Of a DNA stretch of 64,000 nt, positions 35,638 to 43,961 are shown piece by piece; the first letter of the stretch is position 1; every line of letters begins with the position of its first letter. Source of the stretch: Neorhizobium galegae (GTDB lineage Bacteria > Pseudomonadota > Alphaproteobacteria > Rhizobiales > Rhizobiaceae); contig NZ_JAGIPH010000004.1 in the NCBI RefSeq assembly GCF_017877135.1, forward strand, positions 310,001-374,000, in the 5' to 3' direction. Made by a program: the position numbers and the translations under genes. The notes under the pieces are model-generated. The model saw nothing but the letters and a program-made list of their open reading frames with translations. It made no database searches and was not told where the DNA came from.

Positions 35638-36663
35638 TCAGGCCTGGAGGGCCGCCCCGAGCAGCGACAGGCCCATCAGCAGAATGAACAGCGCCCCGAC
35701 GATCTCGATGCCGTTGGTGATGCGGCCGGCGGTGCGGGAACCCTTCCCGACATAGCGCACGGCCAGATCCTTGGCTGAAACCGCCATCAGCGCCAGCAGC
35801 GATACAGTAATCGCCGTGCCGAGCGACATGAACAGCACCGACAGCGCGCCGCCGAGATAAAGTCCGTTCAACAGCGAAAAACTCATCACCAGGATGGCGC
35901 CGGAACAGGGGCGAAGCCCGACGGCGATAATGGCTGACCAGGCCTCGTGCAGGCTGAAATCGCGCCCGCCGATGGCTTGCGGATCGGGCAGGTGCATCTG
36001 TCCGCAATCCATGCAGTAATCGCCCGCTGCAAGCTGGTCGTGACCGTGGCCCACTTCCGTTGCGCGAAACGAAAGGCCTGTCGGCCCGGAGGCTGGACTT
36101 GCGCCGGCAAAGATCGGCAGCGACGAGCGGCGCGGGCGAAGCGCATAGAGCTTGCGGCCCAGCAGCCAGCCGCCGAAGAGAACGAGCATGGCAAAGCTTG
36201 CCACTTCCATGGCCTGCGTGGCGCGCGTCATGGTGATGCCGCTGCCGCGCAGCACCACATAGGCCGCGGCCACCAGACCGATGGCCACGACGCCCTGCAA
36301 CAGGGCCGAGACCAGCGAAATGGCGATGCCGCGCTTCAGCGCCGTCTCGTTGGCGATCATGTAGGAGGAGATCACCGCCTTGCCGTGGCCGGGGCCGGCT
36401 GCGTGGAAGACGCCGTAGGCAAAGGACAGCGCCACCAGACCCTTTACCGCCCAGGGATCCTGCCGCATCGCCTTCAGCGCGCCGGTGAGCGCCCGGTAGA
36501 AACTCTGCTGGTAGCTGTTGATGAAGCCGAAGAAGGGGCCGAGGTAGCCTGCCGTGTTGAACGATGGTTCCGCCGAGCCGACACCGAGGGGAGACTGCGC
36601 ATGGGCCAGCGCAACGACGCCGAGCGTCATCAGGAGGGCAAGGGGAAGGCTGCGTTTCAGCAT
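35638..36663 (-). CDS. NicO-family nickel/cobalt transporter
   Basis: 341 aa. It has an N-terminal signal-like segment (MLKRSLPLALLMTLGVVALAHA) and about six further membrane helices. The NicO motif FAYGVFHAAGPGHGKAVISSY is near residue 82. A His/Cys-containing loop (EVGHGHDQ, CMDCGQMH) lies near residue 210, and GLRPCSGAILVMSF near residue 250. The family exports or imports Ni2+/Co2+. It is the downstream partner of a DUF1007 protein whose end overlaps this start by 7 nt, a common pair. Direction and metal are not certain. Confidence 0.87.
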   Translation of the reverse strand: MLKRSLPLALLMTLGVVALAHAQSPLGVGSAEPSFNTAGYLGPFFGFINSYQQSFYRALTGALKAMRQDPWAVKGLVALSFAYGVFHAAGPGHGKAVISSYMIANETALKRGIAISLVSALLQGVVAIGLVAAAYVVLRGSGITMTRATQAMEVASFAMLVLFGGWLLGRKLYALRPRRSSLPIFAGASPASGPTGLSFRATEVGHGHDQLAAGDYCMDCGQMHLPDPQAIGGRDFSLHEAWSAIIAVGLRPCSGAILVMSFSLLNGLYLGGALSVLFMSLGTAITVSLLALMAVSAKDLAVRYVGKGSRTAGRITNGIEIVGALFILLMGLSLLGAALQA

Positions 36664-37298
36664 GTCACCTCCAGGCGCGTCGCAAACAGTTTGGTCATGT
36701 CTGTTCCGCTCGGATCGTTGAAGAAGGCATCCGTCAGGCTGGTCTTGTTCTGCGCGATGACCTCGTCCGGGTCCGGCCGCACCACCTTGTGCTGGCAGGC
36801 CGCAAACGCCTTGCCTTCCGGCACGAGATCGCCATCGGTCGGGAAATCGATCGCGGTATAGAGGGAGGGGTCATAGATGCCGAACGTCATGCGGCCCTTC
36901 AGCCGCAGGGGCTCCTGTGGTTTTACCGCAAAGAACACCATCACCTGCTGGTCCTTGTAGGTGACGTGGATCACGTCCGGCGGCGCAATCGGGATCGTCT
37001 TGCCGTTCTGCGTGATGGTCGTGAAATAGTGGAAATCCTTGAGCGAGGTGCGCATGACTTCGCCGAGATCAGCAAGTTCGTGCTCGTCGAGCTTCAGATC
37101 GGTGTTCTTGTCGAAGTCCAGGAGCACGCTCGAGGAGAACAACTCGTCGAACCGCCAGACATTGCGCAGTTCCGAAATGGTGCCGTCATCGGCCGCCAGC
37201 ACTTCCAGCCGCGCTTCGACGAAGATGTGCGGATGCGCAAGGGCCGGAAAAGGCGCCAGAAGAAAGAGAGTGGCCGAAAGCCACTTTTTGAAGGTCAT
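36657..37298 (-). CDS. DUF1007 periplasmic protein with EF-hand-like loop
   Basis: 213 aa. The signal peptide ends at PFPALAH, and the mature protein starts HPHIFVEARLEV, the DUF1007 hallmark. An EF-hand-like loop, DFDKNTDLKLDE, sits near residue 65, with acidic residues at positions 1, 3, 7 and 12. DUF1007 proteins are regularly found next to NicO transporters and probably bind or deliver metal in the periplasm; this is context, not demonstrated. ATG 37298 is used. A TTG at 37304 is also possible. Confidence 0.82.
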   Translation of the reverse strand: MTFKKWLSATLFLLAPFPALAHPHIFVEARLEVLAADDGTISELRNVWRFDELFSSSVLLDFDKNTDLKLDEHELADLGEVMRTSLKDFHYFTTITQNGKTIPIAPPDVIHVTYKDQQVMVFFAVKPQEPLRLKGRMTFGIYDPSLYTAIDFPTDGDLVPEGKAFAACQHKVVRPDPDEVIAQNKTSLTDAFFNDPSGTDMTKLFATRLEVTC

Positions 37299-37392
37299 GA
37301 CCAAAATCCCGTCGCCCGTCGTTTCTGCGGTGTGTCGCGCAAATGGGACGGAATTTCGGCTTCAGTCAATCAGCGCCGAGATCACAAGGCGC

Positions 37393-38286
37393 TTACGGCT
37401 GCTGGCGGAACCAGGCGGAGAGGAAATCCACGAAGCTGCGCACCTTGGCCGGCAGGTAACGCCGATGCGGATAGACGGCATAGATGCCGCGATCGGTGGG
37501 GATGTAATCGTCAAACAGCGAGACCAGTTCGCCGGAGCGGATATAGGGAAGGGCAATGAAATCCGGCACCATGGCAACGCCGAGGCCGGCGCGGGCGGCT
37601 CTCACCGTGCCCTGCGGGCTGTTGACCTCGATCGACCCGGAGACCGGCACCGAAAACACCGTGCCATCGGGCGCCTGGAAGCGGATGCTGTTGTGGGAGC
37701 GCAGGTTGGTGTCGATGATGACCGGCTTGCCGACAAGGTCCTGCGGATGGGCAAGGGGGCCGAATCGCGCCACATATTCGGCGGTGGCGCAGGCATAGAC
37801 CCGGAAATCGGAAAGCTTGCGGGCAATCATGCCGGAATCTTCGAGCTTGGTGATTCGGATGGCAAGATCGAAGCTCTCCTCGATCAGGTCGACGAATCGG
37901 TCTTCGGCAACGATATCCAGCGACACGTCCGGATGGCTTTTTGCAAAGTCGATCAGCGATTGCCCGACATCGGCATCCATGAAGGTTCGCGGCACGGAAA
38001 TGCGCAGGCGCCCCTTGAGGTCCGCATTGTTCTCGCGCACCAGGTCGGCGAGGTTGTCGATTTCCTTCAGAATGTCGGCTGCGGTGCGAAAATAGGTGTG
38101 CCCGGCTTCCGTCATGGAGAACTGGCGCGTCGTGCGGTTCAAAAGCAGGGCGCCCAGGTCGTCTTCCAGTTCGCGCACATATTTGGACAGCAGCGCCTTG
38201 GAGCGTCCGGTGCGCCTTGCGGCGGCTGAGAATCCCTCGGCTTCCACCACGTCGATGAATGCACGCATGCGCGTCAGAGTATCCAC
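37393..38286 (-). CDS. LysR-family transcriptional regulator
   Basis: 297 aa from the GTG at 38286, the usual LysR length. The sequence begins VDTLTRMRAFIDVVEAEGFSAAARR, with the helix-turn-helix RTGRSKALLSKYVRELEDDLG. AAGGAT upstream supports this GTG. An ATG at 38343 would add 19 non-conserved residues. The inducer-binding domain is complete. It is divergent from the ornithine decarboxylase gene, but 530 nt separate the start codons. Whether it controls that gene or another is unknown. Confidence 0.88.
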   Translation of the reverse strand: MDTLTRMRAFIDVVEAEGFSAAARRTGRSKALLSKYVRELEDDLGALLLNRTTRQFSMTEAGHTYFRTAADILKEIDNLADLVRENNADLKGRLRISVPRTFMDADVGQSLIDFAKSHPDVSLDIVAEDRFVDLIEESFDLAIRITKLEDSGMIARKLSDFRVYACATAEYVARFGPLAHPQDLVGKPVIIDTNLRSHNSIRFQAPDGTVFSVPVSGSIEVNSPQGTVRAARAGLGVAMVPDFIALPYIRSGELVSLFDDYIPTDRGIYAVYPHRRYLPAKVRSFVDFLSAWFRQQP

Positions 38287-38375
38287 ACGATCATCCTTTT
38301 TTGCCCCCACGTTTACCGTGGCGTTCGAGCCTTCCTCCTGCAATGTGAAATTTGCGAGGCAGCCGAAAAAATCTC

Positions 38376-38404
38376 TTGATTATGAATGCGAATGTTCTTA
38401 TTTC
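38376..38404 (+). promoter_or_regulatory. Possible promoter for the decarboxylase leader (TTGATT - 17 - TATTTC)
   Basis: TTGATT (38376-38381) and TATTTC (38399-38404) are 17 nt apart, upstream of a structured 400-nt leader. The -10 match is only partial. Confidence 0.4.
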
Positions 38405-38410
38405 CCGGTC

Positions 38411-38816
38411 AGCCCAAAGTCGCACGTGCCCATGGGTGTCCGCCGACCCTCTATTTGGTGAGGTCATCGGTAAGGTACCTGGAATTAACCCCTCCAGTCG
38501 CTATTCCGGCCATCCGGGAAATGCGAGGACATCTGAAGCAACGACGGTGCGGGCCTTTTTGTTCTCTCCCGGCTTTCCAACAGCCGGGGTTACTGAAGAG
38601 GCACACCATCATTGCCGGAAGTGCGGTAGGGTTTTCCCTCCAATCCATGGCAGACAAAGCCGGATCATCGTTCTTGGCAGAGCGTTGTTCCACTTACCGC
38701 GCGTTTGAGCGTGTCAGGGAATCGGTGTCTCCACCGACTGGTTCCCGGCGCATGTTCATTCGTCCTTTGTCCTCCGGTTCGCAAGCCGGAGCCTTGAGAT
38801 ATGGAAGGGACTGACC
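38411..38816 (+). ncRNA. Long structured 5' leader of ornithine decarboxylase (probable speF RNA motif)
   Basis: About 400 nt between the likely promoter and the start codon hold no gene. Structures seen: CCCGGCT/AGCCGGG (38568-38588), a palindromic GGTGTCTCCACC (around 38726-38737), and CTCCGG/CCGGAG (38772-38791) just before the ribosome-binding site GGAAGGGA. A conserved cis-regulatory speF motif is known upstream of ornithine decarboxylase genes in alphaproteobacteria, and this leader fits it in position and gene context. I identify it from context, not by covariance search. A G/C stem followed by GGGCCTTTTTG (38550-38561) could act as an attenuator. Confidence 0.55.
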
Positions 38817-39950
38817 ATGACCACTGCTCGCATCCGCGACTTCCTGCGCACCGAACGCCCGGAAGGCCCTTGCCTTGTCGTCGACCTCGATGTCGTGCGC
38901 GACAATTTCAAGGCGTTCCGCCACGCTCTGCCGGACAGCGCCATCTACTATGCCGTCAAGGCCAATCCGGAACCGGAAATCCTGAAGCTGCTCGCCTCCA
39001 TGGGCTCGAGCTTCGACTGCGCTTCGGTTGCCGAAATCCAGATGGCGCTCGGCGCCGGTGCAACGGCTGACCGCATCTCGTTCGGCAACACCATCAAGAA
39101 GGAGCGCGATATTGCGCGCGCCTTCGAGCTGGGCGTCGGTCTCTTTGCCGTCGACAGCCACGAGGAAGTCGAAAAGGTTGCCCGTGCAGCCCCCGGCGCC
39201 CGCGTGTTCTGCCGCGTTCTGACCGATGGAGAAGGTGCCGAATGGCCGCTGTCGCGCAAGTTCGGCTGCGTTCCGCAGATGGCGGTCGACGTTCTGGTCT
39301 ATGCCCACCAGCTGGGTCTGGAATCCTACGGCGTCTCCTTCCATGTCGGTTCGCAGATGACCAAGGTCGATGCCTGGGATGCAGCCCTTGCCGATGCCAA
39401 GCGCGTCTTCGCGCAGCTCGCCAAGCAGGGCATCTACCTGCAGATGGTCAACATGGGCGGTGGTTTTCCGACCAAGTACCTGCGTGACGTGCCCTCTGCC
39501 GAGGCCTATGGCCAGGCCATCTTTGCCGCCCTGCGCAAGCATTTCGGCAACAGCCTGCCCAAGACCATCATCGAGCCGGGCCGCGGCATGGTCGGCAATG
39601 CCGGCGTGATCAAGGCGGAAGTCATTCTCGTCTCGCGCAAGTCGGACAATGACGCACACCGATGGGTCTTCCTCGACATCGGCAAGTTCGGCGGTCTCGC
39701 CGAAACCATGGACGAGGCCATCCGCTATCCGATCCGCACCGAGCGGGACGGCGACGAGATGGAGCCCTGCGTGCTGGCCGGCCCGACCTGCGATTCGGCC
39801 GACGTGCTGTACGAGAAGAACATGTATCCGCTGCCGCTCACGCTTTCGATCGGCGACGAGGTTCTGATCGAGGGCACCGGTGCCTACACGACGACCTATT
39901 CGGCGGTTGCCTTTAACGGCTTTGATCCGCTGAAGGCCTATGTGATCTGA
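38817..39950 (+). CDS. speF: Ornithine/lysine decarboxylase, eukaryotic-type fold III
   Basis: 377 aa PLP enzyme of the alanine-racemase-fold decarboxylase group, normally converting ornithine to putrescine. The PLP Lys48 lies in YYAVKANPEPE. SFDCASVAEIQ, FHVGSQ and the glycine-rich GGGFPTKY follow. The PLP-phosphate region IIEPGRGMVGNAG and the active-site Cys325 in GPTCDSAD are present. The full length and AVKANP motif exclude the biosynthetic SpeC fold. Some relatives also take lysine. The symbol follows alphaproteobacterial usage for the leader-controlled gene; substrate preference is inferred. Confidence 0.9.
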   Translation: MTTARIRDFLRTERPEGPCLVVDLDVVRDNFKAFRHALPDSAIYYAVKANPEPEILKLLASMGSSFDCASVAEIQMALGAGATADRISFGNTIKKERDIARAFELGVGLFAVDSHEEVEKVARAAPGARVFCRVLTDGEGAEWPLSRKFGCVPQMAVDVLVYAHQLGLESYGVSFHVGSQMTKVDAWDAALADAKRVFAQLAKQGIYLQMVNMGGGFPTKYLRDVPSAEAYGQAIFAALRKHFGNSLPKTIIEPGRGMVGNAGVIKAEVILVSRKSDNDAHRWVFLDIGKFGGLAETMDEAIRYPIRTERDGDEMEPCVLAGPTCDSADVLYEKNMYPLPLTLSIGDEVLIEGTGAYTTTYSAVAFNGFDPLKAYVI

Positions 39951-40037
39951 TCTTGCAGGCTCCGGCTGTTGTGTCGGAGCCGCATTCACCCTGATTTTTT
40001 GAGCCGTTTAGACCGGTTTTGAGCTTCGGAGGCCAAG

Positions 40038-40628
40038 ATGGCCGCTGTTCTTGATGCTGTGCGCGCATTCCTTGCGCCGAATGCTTTCGTTATTTCCGAG
40101 GAAACCCCGGCAGACGTGGTGGCCCGCGAAAACCTGCTCGATCGCGCCATGGGCGCTGACCGGCGCAAGAAGTCGTCGGAAAAGCTGCGCCGTGGCCGTG
40201 TGCCGGCGCAGGGGCTGGCCCTGGTTGCGCGCGATCGTGACGGCCATGTCATCGGCACCGTGCGGCTGTGGAACGTCGAGGCCGGCGTCGGTCGCGATGG
40301 CGCGCCGGTGGATGCGCTGCTGCTTGGCCCGCTCGCCGTCGATTCAACCCATGAGGGCAAGGGAATCGGTGGCGCCCTGATGCGCGCCGCCATTGCCCAA
40401 GCCCATGCCCGCGGCCACGGCGCCATCCTGCTGGTCGGCGATGCGCCCTATTATGAGCGATTCGGCTTCTTCGCCGACAAGGCCCAGCACCTGATCATGC
40501 CCGGCCCCTTCCAGCGCGAGCGCTTCCTCGGCCTTGAGCTGAAGACCGGCTGGCTCGATGGCGCCGCCGGCATGCTGACGGCGAGCGGCGTCAAGCTGAC
40601 GCGCCCGATCGAGCGCCGCGCCGCCTGA
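40038..40628 (+). CDS. GNAT-family N-acetyltransferase (YhbS-like)
   Basis: 196 aa. The acetyl-CoA binding motif GPLAVDSTHEGKGIGGALMRAAIAQA is near residue 98, followed by ILLVGDAPYYERFGF, a YhbS-type acetyltransferase landmark. The acceptor is unknown. It starts 87 nt after the decarboxylase; a GGCTCCG/CGGAGCC hairpin at about 39959-39982 separates them, so co-transcription is uncertain. A polyamine acceptor would be an attractive but unproven idea. Confidence 0.85.
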   Translation: MAAVLDAVRAFLAPNAFVISEETPADVVARENLLDRAMGADRRKKSSEKLRRGRVPAQGLALVARDRDGHVIGTVRLWNVEAGVGRDGAPVDALLLGPLAVDSTHEGKGIGGALMRAAIAQAHARGHGAILLVGDAPYYERFGFFADKAQHLIMPGPFQRERFLGLELKTGWLDGAAGMLTASGVKLTRPIERRAA

Positions 40629-40654
40629 CCGCCTCCTCATTGAAAGCTCCAGTC

Positions 40655-40690
40655 AGCCCCTTCCCGGATCCACCTGGGAAGGGGCTTTTT
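40655..40690 (+). terminator. Rho-independent terminator after the acetyltransferase
   Basis: AGCCCCTTCCC (40655-40665) pairs perfectly with GGGAAGGGGCT (40676-40686), followed by TTTT. Confidence 0.9.
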
Positions 40691-40744
40691 CATGAGCATC
40701 TATCAACTCCATGAACACTTTTTTGCCGTAAAACCGCTCTGGAC

Positions 40745-40778
40745 TTGATCATCGTCAGGTCCGCTTGATCAGGATCAA
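40745..40778 (+). promoter_or_regulatory. FNR/FixK-type box upstream of ompW
   Basis: TTGAT-cagg-ATCAA at 40765-40778 is a perfect anaerobox palindrome. A weaker copy, TTGAT-catc-GTCAG, lies at 40745-40758, centred 20 bp upstream. If the perfect box sits at -41.5, the -10 would fall on TAGGCT (40801-40806), leaving a 5' UTR of about 30 nt before ATG 40843. This fits activation of ompW under low oxygen, as FNR does in enterobacteria. Confidence 0.75.
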
Positions 40779-40842
40779 CGGCGTGATCTGCCGGTGTCGG
40801 TAGGCTTGCAGCATCAAAAGACGATGTCGCAAGGAGAATGAC

Positions 40843-41529
40843 ATGATGAGGAACGCAGCCGCCATAGCAGCCCTTCTGGGAACTGCAACGGTCGTTCTGT
40901 CCGGCGCCGTACAGGCTGCCGATATGGCCCAGAATACCCCGGCACCGGTTGCCGCCGATGCGGTATCGGCAAAAAGTCCGTGGCAGGTTCGCGTGCGCGC
41001 ACTGGGCGTCATCCCGAATGACAAGGGTTCTGTGAACGGCGTCGCAGGTTCTGATCTCAATTATTCGAACTCGGTCACGCCGGAACTCGATATCAGCTAT
41101 TTCTTCACCGACAATATTGCCGCCGAGCTCATCCTGGGCACTACCAGTTCGCGGATTACCGGGGCCGGCTCGCTCGCTGGCGTCAATGTCGGCAAGACCT
41201 GGATCCTGCCGCCGACACTTACACTGCAATATCACTTTACCGATTTTGGCGCGTTCAAGCCCTATGTCGGTGCGGGCGTGAACTACACCTTCTTCTATAA
41301 CGAGAGCACGCAACCCGGCTTCAGCAACCTGAAGGTCGATTCGCATGTCGGCGCCGCCCTGCAGGTTGGCTTCGACTATATGTTCGACGAGCATTGGGGT
41401 CTGAACGTCGATGCCAAGAAGCTGTTTCTCGACACGAAATGGAGCGCCGACATGGGCGGCACTCCGATTGCCGGCAAGGCCAAGCTCGATCCGTGGCTGG
41501 TCGGCGCCGGTGTGACTTACCGCTTCTAA
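40843..41529 (+). CDS. ompW: OmpW-family outer membrane protein
   Basis: 228 aa. The signal peptide MMRNAAAIAALLGTATVVLSGAVQA is cleaved near residue 26. The eight-stranded barrel family is recognised by WQVRVRALGVIPND, PELDISYFFTDNIAAELI, LPPTLTLQYHFTDFGAFKPYVGAGVNYT (in pieces), and the C-terminal aromatic VGAGVTYRF. OmpW-type barrels form a narrow hydrophobic channel. The upstream FNR/FixK box suggests oxygen control. AAGGAG lies 6 nt before the ATG. Confidence 0.92.
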   Translation: MMRNAAAIAALLGTATVVLSGAVQAADMAQNTPAPVAADAVSAKSPWQVRVRALGVIPNDKGSVNGVAGSDLNYSNSVTPELDISYFFTDNIAAELILGTTSSRITGAGSLAGVNVGKTWILPPTLTLQYHFTDFGAFKPYVGAGVNYTFFYNESTQPGFSNLKVDSHVGAALQVGFDYMFDEHWGLNVDAKKLFLDTKWSADMGGTPIAGKAKLDPWLVGAGVTYRF

Positions 41530-41616
41530 GGCGGTCACGAGCCACCTGGGTTGAAGCATCGTCCGGATGGGGGCATCCGGCACCGTGGCAGGTAGCTTCG
41601 GCCTGAGGGGAAGGAC

Positions 41617-41657
41617 GGGAGCCGGTGCGCTGGGCGCATCGGTTCCCGTTTCCGTTT
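41617..41657 (+). terminator. Probable terminator after ompW
   Basis: A 13-bp stem (41617-41629 with 41635-41647, two G-T pairs) and a 5-nt loop are followed by GTTTCCGTTT. It lies in the 230-nt gap before the next gene. Confidence 0.6.
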
Positions 41658-41759
41658 CACTCCAGGATGCGGCGGCGTATCGAGGAGGGGCCTCACAACG
41701 CCGTGAGTCGGCCCCGCCCACCATGGTCCGTGGGCCGGCGGGGCCCTATCTCCATCATC

Positions 41760-42806
41760 ATGATTGATCGCCGCCAGTTTATCGCAGCAGTTCCCCTTCT
41801 CTTGTCAGGACTTACTGCGCGTGCTCAGAGCGAGGATGAGCCTCCCGCGGCATCCGAGCCTTCGGCCCAGACCGAGCCGGATGCCTCCCTGTCCGATGTC
41901 TTGTCGCGCGCTGCGCAAATGGCACCGCTCAAGGCCGTGATCGTGTCGAAGGCGGGGCAGCAGCTGGCCGCCCGCGGCTATCACGGTGCCTCGCCGGACA
42001 CCTCGACCAACATCAAGTCCGCCTCGAAATCGATCATCTCTGCAATGATCGGCATTGCCATCGGCAAGGGACTCCTGGAGGGGCCGGACCAGCCGATCGC
42101 CCCCATCCTCAAGGCGGATCTTCCCGCCGATCCCGATCCGCGCCTGGCAAGGGTCACCATCGGCCACCTGCTGTCCATGCAGTCGGGGCTCGACCCCTTG
42201 TCCGGTCCCAATTACGGGCGCTTTGTCGCGAGCCGCAACTGGGTGCGTTTTGCGCTGGCGCAGGATTTTGTTCAGGACCCCGGCGGATCCATGCTTTATT
42301 CCACCGCCTCAACGCATCTTCTCTCCGCCATCCTCACCCGCGTCGGCAAGACGTCGACGCTTGCCCTGGCGCGCGCATGGTTTGCGCCGATCAACGGCTT
42401 TCGCATCGGCGCCTGGGATCGCGACCGGCAGGGCATCTATCTCGGCGGCAACCAGATGGCGATGACGGCGCGCTCGCTTCACGCCTTTGGCGAGGTTTAC
42501 CGGCGCGGCGGGCGAACGGCAGACGGCGTCCAGGTGGTGCCGGAAAACTGGGTCCAGACCTCGTTCCAGCCGCGCACCAGTTCCCGCTATTCCGGCGACG
42601 GTTACGGCTATGGCTGGTTCCTGAAGCGCATCGGGGGTGAGGATGTGCGTTTTGCCTGGGGCTATGGTGGGCAGATGCTCTACATCGTGCCGTCGCGCGG
42701 GCTCACCGTGACGATGACCTCGCAGGCCGATTCGCCCTCGGCCGCCAATGGCTACCGCGACCGCCTGCACGACCTGCTGGCCGGGATCATCAAGGCCGCA
42801 GCCTGA
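41760..42806 (+). CDS. Serine hydrolase of the beta-lactamase/class C family, exported
   Basis: 348 aa. The N-terminus MIDRRQFIAAVPLLLSGLTARAQ contains twin arginines in an RRQFI motif, suggesting Tat export. The catalytic SxxK is SASK at residues 87-90. GHLLSMQSGLDP is the usual follow-on of this family. The second motif appears as LYSTAST, with Tyr conserved but Asn replaced by Thr. GYGYGWFLKRIGG and WGYGGQMLYIVPSRGLTV match the C-terminal half. Members include penicillin-binding esterases and peptidases; the substrate is unknown. Confidence 0.87.
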   Translation: MIDRRQFIAAVPLLLSGLTARAQSEDEPPAASEPSAQTEPDASLSDVLSRAAQMAPLKAVIVSKAGQQLAARGYHGASPDTSTNIKSASKSIISAMIGIAIGKGLLEGPDQPIAPILKADLPADPDPRLARVTIGHLLSMQSGLDPLSGPNYGRFVASRNWVRFALAQDFVQDPGGSMLYSTASTHLLSAILTRVGKTSTLALARAWFAPINGFRIGAWDRDRQGIYLGGNQMAMTARSLHAFGEVYRRGGRTADGVQVVPENWVQTSFQPRTSSRYSGDGYGYGWFLKRIGGEDVRFAWGYGGQMLYIVPSRGLTVTMTSQADSPSAANGYRDRLHDLLAGIIKAAA

Positions 42807-42930
42807 CGGCCATCACGCAGTCGCGATACGATTTGTTAACCGCTCTTCGGTCTAAGGGCGGCGCCCGATGCAGTCGCAAAGCCTGCACACTGCAGGTTAT
42901 GCACCTGTGCGAGAAAGAAAGACCGTTGTT

Positions 42931-43170
42931 ATGAGAATCATCCGCCTCGTCTTCATTCTGGCTATCGGCTTTGCCGGCGTTATCGGCAGCCGCTGGTATA
43001 GCTATGTCACCAATACGGACAGCCCGTATAACGAGAGCGGCATCGAGATCAACAGCCGCATGCCCGGCCCCTTGCGCAAATGGGGATGCGACAGGCTGCA
43101 CGTGACCTTCGGCAATATGCTGCCACCCTATGGCTGCCAAGCCGGCGCAGATGGTCGCGACTGGCTGTGA
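42931..43170 (+). CDS. Small membrane-anchored hypothetical protein
   Basis: 79 aa. One N-terminal hydrophobic helix (IIRLVFILAIGFAGVIG) is followed by a hydrophilic tail with two Cys (RKWGCDRL, PPYGCQA) that could form a disulphide outside the cytoplasm. ATG 42931 is chosen for the typical MRIIRLVF start; the frame is open to 42868. The family is not recognised. Confidence 0.55.
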   Translation: MRIIRLVFILAIGFAGVIGSRWYSYVTNTDSPYNESGIEINSRMPGPLRKWGCDRLHVTFGNMLPPYGCQAGADGRDWL

Positions 43171-43243
43171 GGCTTCATCAGGATCTGGCCCGCTGCATCT
43201 GTCCGGGCTGGACGAATGCCGCGGCATTCCTATCTCCTTGGGC

Positions 43244-43936
43244 ATGAACAAAGCCATTATCACAGGCGGTGCCGGCCTCATCGGCACAGGGATCTGCCGG
43301 CTTCTGATCGATGCCGGCTGGACTGTTGCTTCCTTCGACATGAAGGATACCCCGCAGGACCTGCAGGATCAGGGCGTGACGCATGTCTTCTGCGATGTCG
43401 GCGACGAAGCCTCCGTTGCCGGCGCCTTTGCCGAGCTTGGCTGGGATCGTCTCGATCTTCTGGTCAACAATGCCGGCATTGCCGGCCCCGTCAATGGACC
43501 GATCGAGACCTTGTCGCTGGAGGATTGGCGCCGGGTGACGGATAGTCATCTGACCGCCGCCTTCCTGATGGTGCGTGCCGCCGTTCCCCTGATGCGGGAA
43601 GGGGCGAGCATCATCAACATGGCCTCCACCCGTGCCTTCATGTCGGAGCCGAAGACGGAAGCCTATGCCGCCTCAAAAGGTGGGCTGGTGGCGCTGACGC
43701 ATGCGCTTGCCGTCAGTCTTGGCCCCAGGATCCGCGTCAATGCCATTGCGCCCGGCTGGATTGCCGGCGACGACGACCTTCGCCCGCAGGATCATAGCCA
43801 GCATCCGGTCGGCCGTGTCGGACAGGCGCAGGATATTGCCGAAGCCGTGCTTTACCTGACGGGAGCCGGCTTCATGACGGGGCAGGTGCTGACGCTGGAC
43901 GGCGGCATGACCCGCAAGATGATCTATGCGCCCTGA
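43244..43936 (+). CDS. Short-chain dehydrogenase/reductase (SDR)
   Basis: 230 aa classical SDR. The Rossmann motif TGGAGLIGTG is at residues 7-16, LLVNNAG follows near residue 73, the catalytic Ser is in NMAST, and YAASK supplies the active-site Tyr and Lys. The C-terminal VNAIAPGWI and TGQVLTLDGGMT are also typical. The short cofactor loop (SFDMKDT with Asp) suggests NAD preference, an inference. The substrate is unknown. The frame is open to 43130, but the family starts at MNKAIITGG. Confidence 0.88.
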   Translation: MNKAIITGGAGLIGTGICRLLIDAGWTVASFDMKDTPQDLQDQGVTHVFCDVGDEASVAGAFAELGWDRLDLLVNNAGIAGPVNGPIETLSLEDWRRVTDSHLTAAFLMVRAAVPLMREGASIINMASTRAFMSEPKTEAYAASKGGLVALTHALAVSLGPRIRVNAIAPGWIAGDDDLRPQDHSQHPVGRVGQAQDIAEAVLYLTGAGFMTGQVLTLDGGMTRKMIYAP

Positions 43937-43961
43937 AGAGGGCGCACCGTTTCACCCCTGA

